Positions 1 to 18,300 of a stretch of DNA of 64,000 nucleotides are shown piece by piece. The position numbers and the translations under genes are program-made. The stretch's first letter is position 1; every line of letters starts with the position of its first letter. This DNA is from Brienomyrus brachyistius (Eukaryota; Chordata; Actinopteri; Osteoglossiformes; Mormyridae): assembly GCF_023856365.1 (NCBI RefSeq), contig NC_064539.1, positions 26,377,493 to 26,441,492 on the forward strand, in the 5' to 3' direction. The notes beneath the pieces were generated by a model. That model was not told the DNA's origin, ran no database searches, and saw nothing but the letters and a program-made list of their open reading frames with translations.

Positions 1-1
1 C

Positions 2-5753
<5,752 letters not shown>

Positions 5754-8700
5754 GGCGGGCGGCACTGGGTGCTGCTGGTGTGGATGTGGTGAGGCTGCCG
5801 TAGCCTCCAGCAGCCCCGGGCACAGCAATGTCCAGAGCAGAAAGGTTTGCTGGCTCTTCCGGTGAGGTTTATTTGTTTTTCCCCTGTAGGCTTACTGTCT
5901 GTAACTTGTCATGGCCTCACTATGTGTTGATATTGTCTAGCCAAGGGAGGTCCATGTCCCCTGATGGTTTGCATTAGACCCAGGTTTCCTAAATTAGCCC
6001 TCAACGCAGTTCATCAATAGCTGATGGACCAGATTCGGCCAGATTGGCACATCTTAGGCACACTGCGTGAGCGCAGTTTCACCCACTGCAGTTTCCATTA
6101 TTGAATATTTGTGAGTGTTTGAAAAATTGAGTCTTTTTCCCCACATAAAGTGTTCTGGTCGACCTGCTCATGTGACTTGTACTGTTCTGCTGTTCTGTAA
6201 TAACAGTGCTGGTTATGGCTATGAACCCCCCCCCACCCCAAAAACTTCATGGCCCCCCCCACCCCACCAGCTGTGCTGCTGCCTGTCCATTATTCATCAA
6301 TGATTTGTCCATTTGTTACGCTGTGTTGATTGTCTGCCTTATCTTTAATAATTTTCCTGTATAGTAAATTTACAAACATATGCTCAATATAGCAGATTTT
6401 TTTGTTTGTTAATTAAATAATTCACTAATAGCAAATTTTGATTTTTGAGTAACCCTTGCCTATATTGAGAAATGTATAGATATCAAATTAACTTTACAAG
6501 CAACCCTCTTTGCCTATACAATATTCATTAAATGGGCACATATGAATCATTTAAGTATATAATAGAGATTGTATAATAAATATATATAATCAATACCACG
6601 ATATATTTCACTATATAAATATATGGTTCTCATTATACTGCAAGTTATAATTATAATTTCATAAAATATGTAATACAGAAAGCAGCAGATATCTGAATAG
6701 TTTTATATATTTAAATTTAAAAAAACCACTGTACATTATACAATTTTTATTTTTCTAGTAATTCCAGAAGAGTATATTTGCAGATTAAAATGATTATAAT
6801 CAAAATACTTTATCAGGATAAAAGATATTTTTTATCATTGACTTATAGCTATAATTATAGCTGTTTGTAAACAGATAATGATAAACTTACACAGGTATTT
6901 GTAACACGACTGCTAAATTCAATTGTGGTGTATGAACTCACACAGATAAACGTGCTGAGGAGCACCTTTAAGGTACAGTCTTATAAAATATGATCCAAAT
7001 CAAATGCATTTACGATTCAAACATTTAATTGGCAGATGAGCCCAGTGAGTTTTCACCTTCCTATTCCATGCATTTCTTCGTAAATGGATTAACGTAAATC
7101 TGATGCAATCCACGTTCACATTAACATATGCTTCACTTAATTACCTTTACATTTGATTTTATTTTCATTAAATTTGACTGCTGGTCTTTGCTTAGGACAT
7201 TGAGACAGGCATTGTGTTTTATGTTGCATATGTTGTTCATAGATTAACAAATTTACATTCATTATAATAAATTATTACGTTGCCTTGCAGGTGTATGTTA
7301 GGACCCTGTGTTTCTTTGTGGCACTGTTTTCGATACCCTCCTCTTGTCCACTAACTGTTACTCACTGTCTCCAAGGGTGGGAGTGTTAATATTGTCCATG
7401 GCCCGGTGCCTGCGGAATCTTCTGGAATGTTATCCCGTGCTTTCCTCCACGGCAGTGTCATTCGATTGCACATCACGTGTGCGTGTGCGTGTGCCCTGTG
7501 CCCTGTGCCCTGTGCCCTGTGCCCTGTGCTGGACTGGCATCCCATCCAGAGTGGATCTCCTCTTCTTTTTGGAGTAGGTCCCCAACTCACCGTGACCCCG
7601 TGCTGGGTAACACTTACGGAAGATGGATTTGATCAATGAATGAAATCCTATTAGGCCACATAATTATTAATTCATCATTTCCAAAAACTTTAAGTCGATC
7701 ATTTGTATATGCCTAAGACACCGAATTAAAATGGTTATTTTGTTACTCCCTTCAGCTTTACCCCTTGTCTCATGCATGTCAGATTCATCTACACATATAC
7801 TTTTAATTTATTTAATTTCATTTAGTGTTTTCAACACTCTATTACCTTAAAAATTAAATATGCTGGGCATACTTGGTTACCTCTTTTTGGGGTTGTTTTC
7901 TTGCTTTCTTCCTCTTTCCCAGTAGACTGACTCTATCATTTGTAATGATTCTCTAATTTGTAACATCAGTTCCTAATTAATCTCATATTCCGTGTTTCAT
8001 CTGGGGACTCCTGCACTGGGATTTCATCACTGTTGCTGAAAGACACTGATCATGCAGTATGTCCACATTAAGATGCAAGTGTAAGTTTTGCGTGTGACAT
8101 TAGGCCCCTGTGCTGCCATCAGTTAACTGTTCTGCATGACTCCGCACAACACCTTGGCATCCCGCTGAGACTCCTGTATATCCATACACTCATGATTACG
8201 AGGTGAGCGAACGCAGGATACTCTGGAAGATCCCTGAGGTCAACAGGCCGAGCTTCACTCCTCATGTATGGTCCTACACATTAGCATGTTGCCATTCGGT
8301 TGCTTGTGTGAATGCCTGTATTTAGCAGACTTGGATGACAAATCTAGAAACGTGATTGGAGGTGGCATGGGTAAAGGTAAATCTGCTCCCTAAAGTAAAT
8401 ATTCTTTTTTGTTCATCTTATGTATAAAAAAAAGATGTATTAAAAAATGACCATTGAGTATTATGTGTGCAGGGAGTAAAATTCATCTGGAATAAAACCT
8501 GGGACTGTTCAAATCAGGTCATTCTAGTGTTTGAACTGTTATGGATCTGTTTGTTATTGAACGCAGTTGATATTGTTAGTATTATTTTCTTGTTATGGGT
8601 ATAATTGCATGTTGATTTACACCTAAATACAGTGTCTTGGCGATGTTGCAGCATCTCTACTGTGTGGTTGTAAATGTTGTGGACAAAAGACGTGCTTTGC

Positions 8701-9060
8701 AGTTTATTCTTCTTAGTCTACATACATTTCTACATACTGAAAGCACCATATTAATTTTTCATCTCTTCGTTCACCTTGTTCAAAGCTGCGGCAGCAATAA
8801 TTCCCCCGTGAAGTGAAACTCACCCTATAGAGTTGCTTCTTAATTCTCATTAACCCCTCATAATTGGAAAATATCATGTCAAATATGAATATAATACGAA
8901 AAATAAATAACTATTGTCACCAATAAGTAAATAAATATGTACTGTAACTAACTAAATACCAGTAATTGAAAAGTAAATTATTAAATACAAGTTTATTTGC
9001 TTAAACACAGGATAAAAAAATACTGTGCGATATATTGTTAAAGACTGTATGAAAACTTGC
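5754..9060. other. pcsk1 3' flank and intergenic DNA, no gene seen
   Basis: The first part should be the pcsk1 3' UTR; a possible polyadenylation signal aataaa lies at 6575-6580. The rest is AT-rich non-coding sequence. A short (ccctgtg)n array lies at about 7493-7530, followed by a worn repeat (ggactggcatcccatccag). ELL2, the human neighbour here, is not recognisable. Confidence 0.6.
7493..7530 (+). repeat. (CCCTGTG)n short tandem repeat
   Basis: About five copies of a 7-base unit follow a short gtgtgcgtgtgc tract. The open frames across it come from the repeat, not from a gene. Confidence 0.85.
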
Positions 9061-9069
9061 TGATATTCG

Positions 9070-9830
9070 CATTTTACTCGATGAGAACCTCAGTGCCAGG
9101 ATGTGGTCAATGGTAGACTTTTTAGGTGTAAAACCAGACTGCTCCGGTCACTGATAGGTAAGCAAGTGATCCTGGATCCTGATAAGGATAAGCCTAGCAA
9201 GGACCTTACCTAGCACTGATATCCAGACAATCACCCATCCCTTTCCATATAGGGGCAAGAAGTTCTGTTTTCTAGTCAGTTGGGATGACGCCTGTCTCCC
9301 AAATAGAAGCAAAGAACGCCTGCAATGCCAGGAGGACAACCTCACCACCAGCCTGGAGAAGTTCACCCCGGATACTGCAGATCCCTGTGGGGTTCTCCAC
9401 CCCCCCCCCCCCCAGCTGGTTCACCACCTATGCAATCTCAGTGAGATTGGATGGCTCACAGCTAATGGGAGGATCAGCTTTGAGAGCCGTGGCCCCAGAG
9501 ATGTCCAGCATCCTAGCCGGACGATCAGCTTTAAACGGCTGCTCGAAAGTAGCCGGCCCAGCGGGTCACAACTGCAGTGTCATCCAGAAGGACCGTTCCA
9601 TCTCCTGTCCTGATTGCGACTCTCCAAAGAACAGATTCGGATGTGTGTAATGCTTCGACTCCTCTGTAAGCAGGATGTGGGTCACTAGGCCACAGATGGT
9701 GTGTCGCTTGCTCATAGATTCCTCTAACAAATGCCTCCTTATCTGCCCTCAGTGCCCTCACAGTCGTCCTTTTCAGTTCCCAGTACAGACCAGAGTTGCC
9801 ATCAAGCTCTGCACTGCAACTCCTCTGCCA
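9070..9830 (-). mobile_element. Non-LTR retrotransposon (LINE) fragment, broken
   Basis: Minus-strand translation shows reverse-transcriptase domain pieces: GKVLARLILIRIQDHLL and, frame-shifted and interrupted, PEQSGFTPKKSTIDHIL, preceded by an upstream segment (9531-9761) typical of fish LINE ORF2. Several frameshifts and stops show it is dead. It includes a poly-C run at about 9401-9414. Clade not assigned. Confidence 0.75.
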
Positions 9831-9993
9831 AGCAGAGGTTAAATTATAGTCATACAGTAAAATTAATTTGAAATCATTATTATTTTAATGTAGTAAACAT
9901 GGGAAAAATCATATGATCACATACATAAGTGTTAACAAGTATTAGGTACTGCTATTATGTAAGTATATAGTAATACATATTGAACAATATTTT

Positions 9994-10290
9994 AGGGGTG
10001 GCATGGTACTGAGGCGGACAGCACTGTTGCATCACACTTCAGGGACCTGCATTCAGGTGTCTGCCATGACTCCACGTGTGGAGTTTGCATGTTCCCCATG
10101 CATCATCGTGGGGTTTCTTCCAGGTACTCCAGTCCAAAACATGCTGAGGCTAATTGGAGTTACCAAACTGCCCACAGGTGTGCGTGTGAGTGAGTGTGCC
10201 CTGTGATGGGGTGGTGTCATGTCCTGCCTTGGGCCTATAGGCTTCAGACCCCTTGCAATCCTGAATAGTACAAGTAGTTTCAGGAAATGG
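9994..10290 (+). mobile_element. Diverged copy of the tRNA-derived SINE
   Basis: Contains worn versions of the SINE body: gtggcatggtactgaggcgg, gtggagtttgcatgttcccc, aacatgctgaggctaattgg and gccctgtgatggg. No clear tail or target-site duplication. Confidence 0.75.
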
Positions 10291-10499
10291 ATGAACAATA
10301 TTTTGCTATTCATCCATAATTGCTGGTCCAGCAGAGTGTCTGGGTAATCCTGGAGATATGGACATGAGTCACTGGATACCGTGGATGGGCTGCCTACGGG
10401 CAAAATGGAGACAGCTACTCAGCGTATTTCCTGACTGTGAGAGGAACCCAAGGAGAACAAGCAGAACATGGGAACACCATGAGAAACACTGTGAGATTA

Positions 10500-11080
10500 A
10501 AGACTGAAGATTCAAGAAACTTTATTGTCATTCCACACATATTCACACATGTTGTGGAGCGAAATAAAATACTCAGGTCACGGATAAGCCACAGGGCTAG
10601 TCACACACACTTATAAAAATACAAATTAAATATAAAAGGGGGGTGCAGAGTTCAGCAGTCTTACACTTACACTTCCTGAAATCCACGATTACTTCCTTAG
10701 TTTTCTTTACGTTGATGCAGAGATTATTTTTCCTGCACCAGTTCTCCAAGCGCTCCACCACCTGTCTGCATGCGGATTTGTCACCATTCCTGATGCATCC
10801 CACCACTACCGTGTCATCCGCAAACGTCATCATCAGGCAGCTGCGAGGTTTAGCTGAACAGTCGTGTGTCAGTAAGGTGAACAGGAGGGGGCTCAGCACA
10901 CAGCCCTGTGGGGAGCTGGTACTGAGGGGTAATGGTGGAGGAGGAGAGGTCGTGGATTTTAACATGCTGTGGTCTGTCAGTCAAGAAGTCCAGGACCCAG
11001 TTGCAGATGGAGGAGCTTCAGACCAAGAACATACAAACTGCATCCACAGAGCCGGGGACCAAAGCCACGACGTGTAAAAC
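10500..11080 (-). mobile_element. Second LINE fragment with reverse-transcriptase FADD motif
   Basis: The minus-strand open frame at 10597-10965 reads SPQGCVLSPLLFTLLTHDC and later FADDTVVVG, the reverse-transcriptase catalytic block, then ENWCRKNNLCINVKKTKE. The 3' end carries a caagaaactttattgtcatt block, seen in worn form inside the Tc1 copy at about 23300. This is a truncated CR1/L2/Rex-type element; clade is inferred. Confidence 0.85.
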
Positions 11081-11099
11081 TAAAGTATAACAGTCTGAC

Positions 11100-12960
11100 C
11101 CAATGTGCAGCTTTGTATCTATATATCCATTGTATTAATTGATGAATGAAGCTTTAAAATTATTAACCTTTGAAAGGAAAAAGTTAATGTCTAAAGGGCA
11201 GTATGGGTTTTGAAATCTGAGCTAAGATTATCTCATTAACACTGATCACTCACACGATTTGACCAAGACATGCATTCGCTTCTCCCAAAAGAACAATCAG
11301 AGGTCTGCTTTATGTTCCTGAATATAATCAGTGCTTATGGTCATTATCATAGAGGTTATTTAATGGAAATATCTGCAATCATTTCCTGGGCCCTCGGATT
11401 TCAGAAGGAGCCTGGAGATCCTGACAGAAATGCAGAGACCCTCAATGAGAAGCTGTAAACACCACACACTGAGTGGGGGTGAGATGTGGAACCCCCAACC
11501 ATACTGGTATGAGAAAGGCAGAAGTACCAGCCATGCCAATGAAATCAGAAACTACTTTTCCAATATGTTATTAAAATAATGAAAACAATATCATCTCTGT
11601 TTGAAAACAGTCTGACTAAAGTCCGAGTAAAAATAACTAAAAAGACCTTTGTTTTTGAATAATGGGGTATTATTGCCATCTAGTGTCAAATAAGCAAATG
11701 ACACTGTGCATGAATTTGCTACACTGTTGTACTACCTATAGTATATGTGTATTTTTTATTAAATTATACATTTATTATTAATAGGTATTGCAATTATAAT
11801 TATTATTACTCTCATGGAATGTAAATATATATTTTAAGTGTTGCCATCTTCATTCTCTAAACGTATTGTCTCTTAAACAAAAACCTGTCAGGTTAACTTC
11901 ACGTGTCATTCTTACGGTACAATGTTATCTCCGTAAAATACTTTCAGTCGCATCCGTGTGAAATGTTGTGCAAAAATAACCGTATCTTGTTTTTGCTATT
12001 TTACTAATAAACTTTAGAAGTAGACAGTAACTAAACAAAATATAAAGTATCTTCCTATTCATATTATTTAAACAGATTTTTTTCTATTTCAGTCATTGCG
12101 CTTTTATTTTAATTATTTTGGAATTACAATGCTGAGACGTGTTATTTTATAGGTTTTATTTTATTTCTTACATGACATGAGTAGTAAGAGCGCGGAATGT
12201 CGTCAGGCGGCTTAACTAAGTTACCATGGTAGCTCAGCGGGGATTCATTTAAGACACGTTGATGGAATGGAATTCCCACTTAAATGAGCCAGACTTGTCG
12301 AAATAAGTCAGGCTTTCCCTTAATCCTGCTTCGTGGAAGTTTCACAAAGATGATCTTATTTAATTGTGTAAACTGCAACTAGCTTGGTGTGTTTAACAGC
12401 ATAACACATATAGCAAGGCTGATAACTCAGCGGTATATAGCGTTTGCTGTTAGGGCATAAGAATGAGTAAGAAGCCCGTCAAAAAATGGGACCAGATCTG
12501 GCATTTTTGGGAAACGCCATAAAGTAAGTTACTCGATTGCCAGAAACTCAGAATCATTCAGTTAATGGTGCTGCAAGAAAGTCAAATTTATTACCAAGAA
12601 GAGATTCAGTAAATCACTTTTATGGGTCTCCAGAAGAAGATCTTCTAGTCGATATTGAATTTGTGTTTCTTTCCGGAAAGTTAGAATGTGTTTGTGAGAG
12701 ACAGGGTACAGGAGAGTGGCAGGGGCGTGACAGTGGACGCGGGGTGACGTAATTTTCCCATAATGAATGACCTGGACATTCGTGGCGGAATCTCGCGATT
12801 CATGCATAATTTTAATAACCCGCCTCCTGGGTTGTTCCCTGTCTTGTGCCCATAGCCTCTGGGATAGGCTCCTAACCCAGAAGGATAAGCGGTCTGTAAA
12901 ATGGATGGGTGGGTAATGTATCTATAACAGCATTAGTTTACGAAAAAACCGAACTGTATA
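11100..12960. other. Intergenic DNA between pcsk1 and glrx
   Basis: AT-rich, with no exon-like frame supported. At 12813-12915 lies a worn SINE 3' end (cctgggttgttccctg, gggataggctcc, ggataagcgg). Confidence 0.5.
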
Positions 12961-12975
12961 CGTTATAAGACGACG

Positions 12976-12983
12976 TGACGTCA
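12976..12983 (+). promoter_or_regulatory. CRE palindrome TGACGTCA upstream of glrx
   Basis: A perfect 8-base CREB/ATF consensus lies 366 bp upstream of the glrx start codon, in a spot consistent with the proximal promoter. Function is inferred from motif and position only. Confidence 0.45.
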
Positions 12984-13348
12984 CAGCTCTGACCCCGATT
13001 TACCTGCCCTCCGACCTTGACTAGTGTTGGATATTTATAATTACATTATAGATATATACATTTTGGATATATAAAATTCTGACTATAGTAATAATTTAAT
13101 TGCAGTGATCTAAAAAAAATTGCTACCAGGAATGTAATTTCCGATGTTTAAAATTGGATAAATATGGGTCTCACGACAACATTATCATGCACCGGATTTA
13201 ATTAAAGTCATGAGTTCAGCTGAAACGAGTGACTAATAAAGTGATTAGAAACGCTGGATGGCGCTTTAAGGGAAGTGGGGCTGGTCGGCTTCCGACTTCA
13301 CTGGGTTATTTTCTTTGTACGTCTTCAGCATCGTACTGTGATTTTATA

Positions 13349-14297
13349 ATGGCGCAGGAATTCGTACAGAGTCACATAAAAGGCAATAAAGTTGTTTTGT
13401 TCATGAAGCCGCCATGTCCATACTGTGTAATGGCGAAGGAAGTCTTGTTAAAGTACAACTTTAAACCCGGACACTTTGAAATGATTGATATCAGTGGACG
13501 GAACGATATGGGAAGCATTCAGGACTACCTGCAACAGATAACCGGGGCTCGTACGGTTAGTCCTCGATGATCTAAAACAATGTTTGTCTTATTTGTTATA
13601 TGTTTTGTCTTCGGTAATTATTTCCGATCGCGTTACTGATCCCGTTACCTTGTTATCTTAGTCCAGATGGAAAACTCCGGAAATAGTTTAAAATTAATAT
13701 TAATACTAAAAGCAGAAGTCCAGCATGGTATAGTTACTGAGATCAGCACTGACCATCCCTTCCTTTTTGTTAGCAGAGAAGGGCTTGGTTTTATTTGGGT
13801 GTGGATCAGAAGTACTGCAGGAACATCGTGCGTGCTTATGGGGGGTTCGGGACTGATTCGGTCCCTGCCGGTGTTGAAACCAAACCTACGGTGTTGTACA
13901 CGAGAAAAGAGTTTTGCCAAACATTCTTTCATTTTTTTAAATAATAGAAACCGTGCACACAGAGTGCTCCGTAATGTGACATAGCATCCGAAATACTGTC
14001 ATGGCTGGATGGAAATTCCTTGCCTGCAATTATTTGCTGTATTCAGTTTTTCTGTTTCAATATCAAATGTCTGCTAATGTATGGTTTATAAATGGGAATT
14101 CTTTTGACTTCTTGCATATATTTATGTCACATATAATTTGATATAATTACATCACATCTATTTCCACAACTGTCTGTGCTTAGGTGCCTCGAGTCTTCAT
14201 TGGGGAGAAGTGTGTTGGCGGAGGAACCGATGTCGAAGAGCTGGACAACACTGGGGAACTGCAGGGCCTGCTAGAAGCCGTCGGTGCCCTGCAGTAA
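13349..14297 (+). CDS. glrx: Glutaredoxin-1, complete, two exons
   Basis: Cytosolic thiol-disulfide oxidoreductase that uses glutathione to reduce mixed disulfides. Exons 13349-13555 and 14184-14297 (TAA stop) join in phase 0 and give 106 aa, the same length as human GLRX. The start MAQEF matches the human start; an upstream in-frame ATG at 13229 is ignored because its 40-residue extension is not known in the family. Visible: dithiol active site CPYC at residues 23-26, the cis-proline motif TVPRVF at 69-74, and C79-V-G-G. The extra cysteines of human GLRX at 8 and 83 are Ser and Gly here. It is tandem with pcsk1 and convergent with rhobtb3. A candidate poly(A) signal lies at 14483-14488. Confidence 0.96.
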
Positions 14298-14482
14298 ACG
14301 CCTCAAACGCCCACAGCTCCCCAGGTATGATCCTCTGACAGCCCGGTTGCTTTTCTTAAATCAGGTTTTATTCATTCTGACAGGAGTCCAAGGTACTGTG
14401 TACGTCTACCCATATGAAGAAAAGGTACAATTAACTCCACGTGCTGGTAATTAAAAATGCAATTAAAACTCAGTCCTTTACA

Positions 14483-14488
14483 AATAAA
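14483..14488 (+). terminator. Candidate glrx polyadenylation signal AATAAA
   Basis: A canonical hexamer 186 bases after the glrx stop codon. No transcript data; choice based on proximity. Confidence 0.4.
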
Positions 14489-14798
14489 TAATTACAAAAA
14501 CAATTATGAACAAAATAACTGAACTTGTTCGTTATAAAAATAGTTGCATAACCTTCAAATAACTATATGGCAGCAAATAAAGGTGTGTAGAGTAAATATT
14601 TAAGGTATTTGCGTGCTGCTGTGTTATTGACTTAAATAATGGCTATATTAAGCGCCTTCTTCCTTTGACAAAAGGAAAGCCTGACCTCACCCTACCTTAA
14701 CTCCCCTGTTCATTTTTCTCTGATCAGGCAATTCACCTCTGTGTCTAAAGTGCATGCACAGATTTCTGTTCACACAACACACTAAAGAAACAGGTTAA

Positions 14799-14804
14799 TT
14801 TATT
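14799..14804 (-). terminator. Candidate rhobtb3 polyadenylation signal
   Basis: TTTATT on the plus strand (AATAAA on minus), about 580 bases beyond the rhobtb3 stop codon, in the convergent interval with glrx. Another candidate lies at 14367-14372. Confidence 0.3.
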
Positions 14805-14919
14805 CATCACTCTACGACTATCAGCTCAAGCAGGATCGCTTGTTATGGTATCGTCTATGTGTTTAGCACTGTTTCAAGTGTATTATTAATGTACAGAATA
14901 TATAAAAATATGTTTTCTG

Positions 14920-15245
14920 TGGGTGGATCAATGGGCGGCACCATTGTCTCGCTTCCAAGGCAGAAGTTTGGAATCCTGCCTTTACTCTGTGTTGAGTTTT
15001 CATTCTTCCACGTTGGGGGTTTCCCTCCAAGTACAATGGTTTATTCTTGCCATCCAAAGACAAGAACTCAGGTGAATTGGGGTTTCTAAATTGCCTGTAG
15101 TGTCTGACTGTGTGACCCTATGATGGACGAGCCTCCTCTTTCGGGTGTACCCCAGCTTTGTGGCCTGTAGTGCCTGGGATATGCTTTAGGCCCCCTGCCT
15201 CCCTGTCTGGGATAGGTGGCTGAAAGATGGACAGATGGCCGTTTT
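14920..15245 (+). mobile_element. Heavily worn SINE copy
   Basis: Follows the SINE order in decayed form: gggcggcaccattgtctcg, ccaaagacaagaactcaggtg, aattgcctgtagtg, gtgaccctatgatggac and a final gatggacagatgg. It lies in the 3' flank of rhobtb3. Confidence 0.6.
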
Positions 15246-15385
15246 CATCCAGACTCGTCTTAAGATTATCGGCCAATGACACATCACTGACTATGGGTAA
15301 CAATGCTGACTGTAGATTTTCACCATGTGTTCCCCTCCCTCTCCTCTGTCTCTTCAGTCTGTCTGTTCCTCAGCGCACTTCCTGA

Positions 15386-18300
15386 TCACATGACGGAGCA
15401 GCGTGACTTGCGTAGCTGCCGCCGGCACTGCTGATATTCGCTGAGCTGCTGCAGGTATCCCCTGGATGGCCACCGCAACCTCTCCACCTGTTCCCTCTCC
15501 TCCTCTGCGAATGTAGCCAGAAATATATGCTCCACCTATTCTGCTAACAGCCACTATCAAAAGGCAGTTAAAACATACCTAAAATGCTTAGCTGATGCAT
15601 CTGTTCACCTTTTAGAATCAGAACAATGTTGTTATCTCAGTGGAAATTGCTTAGCACTAGTTTACTTTTCATGGATTACATATTTACCATGGATTTGATA
15701 TGAATATGGGCTACGGTTCTGTACTACAGAGCTAAAGCCGATGTAATTGTGCTTTTCTGAATATTCTGATCTAGAAGCATGTAAAACAATAAATATGTAT
15801 CAATCCAAATGTTACGAGTGCCATTACTGTGGTAAACTTCAGTGCGGTTGAACCTGCGGTGTCAAGTTTATAGGGAAGTGCTTACCTGACAGCTCCATGA
15901 AGTCTGGTTTGTGGCTGAAAATCAGATAGTTGTTGGCAATGAAGTGCAGGAGCCAAACGTAAAGCTGGTCTGCATTGTGGCACTGTCACAACCAGAACGT
16001 GCAGGTCATTAGGCGCAGAGTTTAACGTCAATTTACGCCAAATTAAGGCTTTGTCAAACACATAGTTACACGCAGTACAATGTGATGGTTAATGCTTGAG
16101 TTCCTAACTCCAATGCTGTCGTAACAGGAACATATATTATGGTAATTTTCCTAATTTACCATTAATACGGCAGCAAGTGTTTACGTCAATAAAATACATC
16201 TACGAATATTTTTTAAAATAAATTAATGGATATTCAGCTCAATAAAAACGTTTTATTGATCATAACTTTGAACTAAGCTCAATAAGAAATGTTTCACTAA
16301 TTATGTACTAATTTATATACTAATTATATATTATATAATGTACTAATTATAATATATATTAATACTGTTTCATTAGATTAATGTATATTTAGTTCCATAG
16401 AAACATTTTGATTACTGTATATTTAGATTGGTAATAACATGTTTGCTTAACTTGCATGATTTTAATAATTACCGTGATAAATTGGTAATATTAAGGATTT
16501 TGCTTTATCGACTAATTGCAGAACTAAATATATCTTTTTATATATGTTACACATAATCCACATTTTCAAGCACAGATTGAAGCAGTATCTATAAATACTA
16601 TTATGCCAAACAGGTACATATGGAGAATTGTTGTGTTATTAAATAACTATTAGTAAGATGGCTACTCACAGTCACCTGTTCCTTCTCAATACCCTCTACA
16701 CAGTGATCCATAGCGCTTCTAGCAGCCAACAACATTATATAATTTGCTGCCTCTTGAAGCATTACAGCTGTTTCAACTTTGCTATGGTATGGTGGGATAT
16801 TAAAACCGGAATATTCGCTGGATGAACCGGTATATTGCCCAGCACCACAAACGATCGTAAAAAACCAGGAATAATGTGCAACTGGCAGTAAGGTGACAGA
16901 TGGTAGTGTAACATGCCAAACGAGGAATATACAAGTCAATATTTTCATAAGTAAACCTGTCATTCTAGCTTTTGCTTGAAGCTGATCCTTTCTTGTCCAG
17001 GCCTCTTGCACCATCGCACATTTAGCAGTCGATTTGTCAAATGTGACATACGACTGAGGTTTAGAGAGGTCAGATAAGGTCCCTCGAGTAATTGGGGTTA
17101 AAGGTCGTGTTCATGGGCCTGAGAGTGACATCACTCTGCCGGCCATTGGATGTGAACCAAAGACCTTCCCCTCACAGGCACAGGGTCTAACCCACAGAGC
17201 CACATGCTGCCCTACCACTTCTTTCCTCATTAATGACTCTGTCATAACCTTTTTTTACCCTTAATCACACGATTACGCTGACATTTATGGTAATGGGTTT
17301 AAGGTGTAAATCCATACGTACCTTTGCCCTGCGGAGCAGTCTGATGACACTGATGCCGGTGGTGCTGAGCTCCCTGCTGGGCATGCTCTGCAGGTAGGCA
17401 CAGATGCACACCTCGCACAGATGCTGCAGACGCTTCACCTGGTACATCTCAGCGCAGACCAGCACAGCCATGGCATGTAGCACGCTGGCTGCAGAGAGAG
17501 ACACAAATGGCATCCGAGTGAACACAGAAAGGTGCACCCTGGGAAAACCATTATCGGAGAGAATGCTGAGCCCTTTTAGCTATGGAGATGGGAGAGAAAA
17601 CTGTTAGTATAAACCTATTCACCCACCTGGGCAGCATGTGTCAGTGTAGAGGTATTCAAGGAACGAGAGGAAGGTGTCCGAGGAAACTCCATGGATGGGC
17701 ACCACCCGGCTCCGAGCCTCGGCGTACTTCCCACTGAACATGGCCGCCATGACATCACAACGTGCCACTAGGACCGCCCTGTGGGCTGGCAAGACGCTGC
17801 CTGAGGAGAATTCAGAGATGGAGACACTCTCAGAATGACGTTGCAACAGTCTAGCTTTTAAGTAAAGCATACATTTCTGAAACTTGGATGAAATATCTAA
17901 AATCATAAATGCTATTATCTTCGTCAATAAAATGTGTCTTGGTATTGGGGTGATATTTTTATGTATCCATTGTCCAATACACTACACAGGTACCAAGTAA
18001 ATGCAGTGAATTTGTCTTTCTTAGACGTAAATATCCAAGTCCGTTATAAAATGATGGTAAATGGGCTGAAAAGTCACCTTGCACCATGAAAATGACGTCG
18101 GAGCAGAGGGGGGAGTTGAGCAGATTGCCCAGGGAGTGAGGTGGTTGTTGGGAGGAGTGACTGAGGGTGTCTCTTGAACCCTAAACACAGAGACATGAAT
18201 TTCTGTCAGCCTTCTTAAGGAGTTTCCCCTCCTGTTTGGGGACAACCAAACAAAGGTAGATATCTCACAAAACATTTTTTTCTCTTCTAATTTCAATATA

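Noticed and set aside
7308..7639. Overlapping open frames at 7.3-7.6 kb
   Set aside because: They arise from the 7-base tandem repeat, which is open in several frames, and a neighbouring worn repeat.
10643..11077. 144-codon plus-strand open frame
   Set aside because: Antisense of a LINE reverse-transcriptase fragment read on the minus strand.
12225..12300. tRNA-like string (ggtagctcagcgggg)
   Set aside because: No B box at the proper distance and no cloverleaf could be drawn; no functional tRNA gene was found in the window.
13229..13348. In-frame upstream start that would extend glrx by 40 residues
   Set aside because: The extension matches nothing in the glutaredoxin family; MAQEF at 13349 is the conserved start and gives the standard 106 aa.
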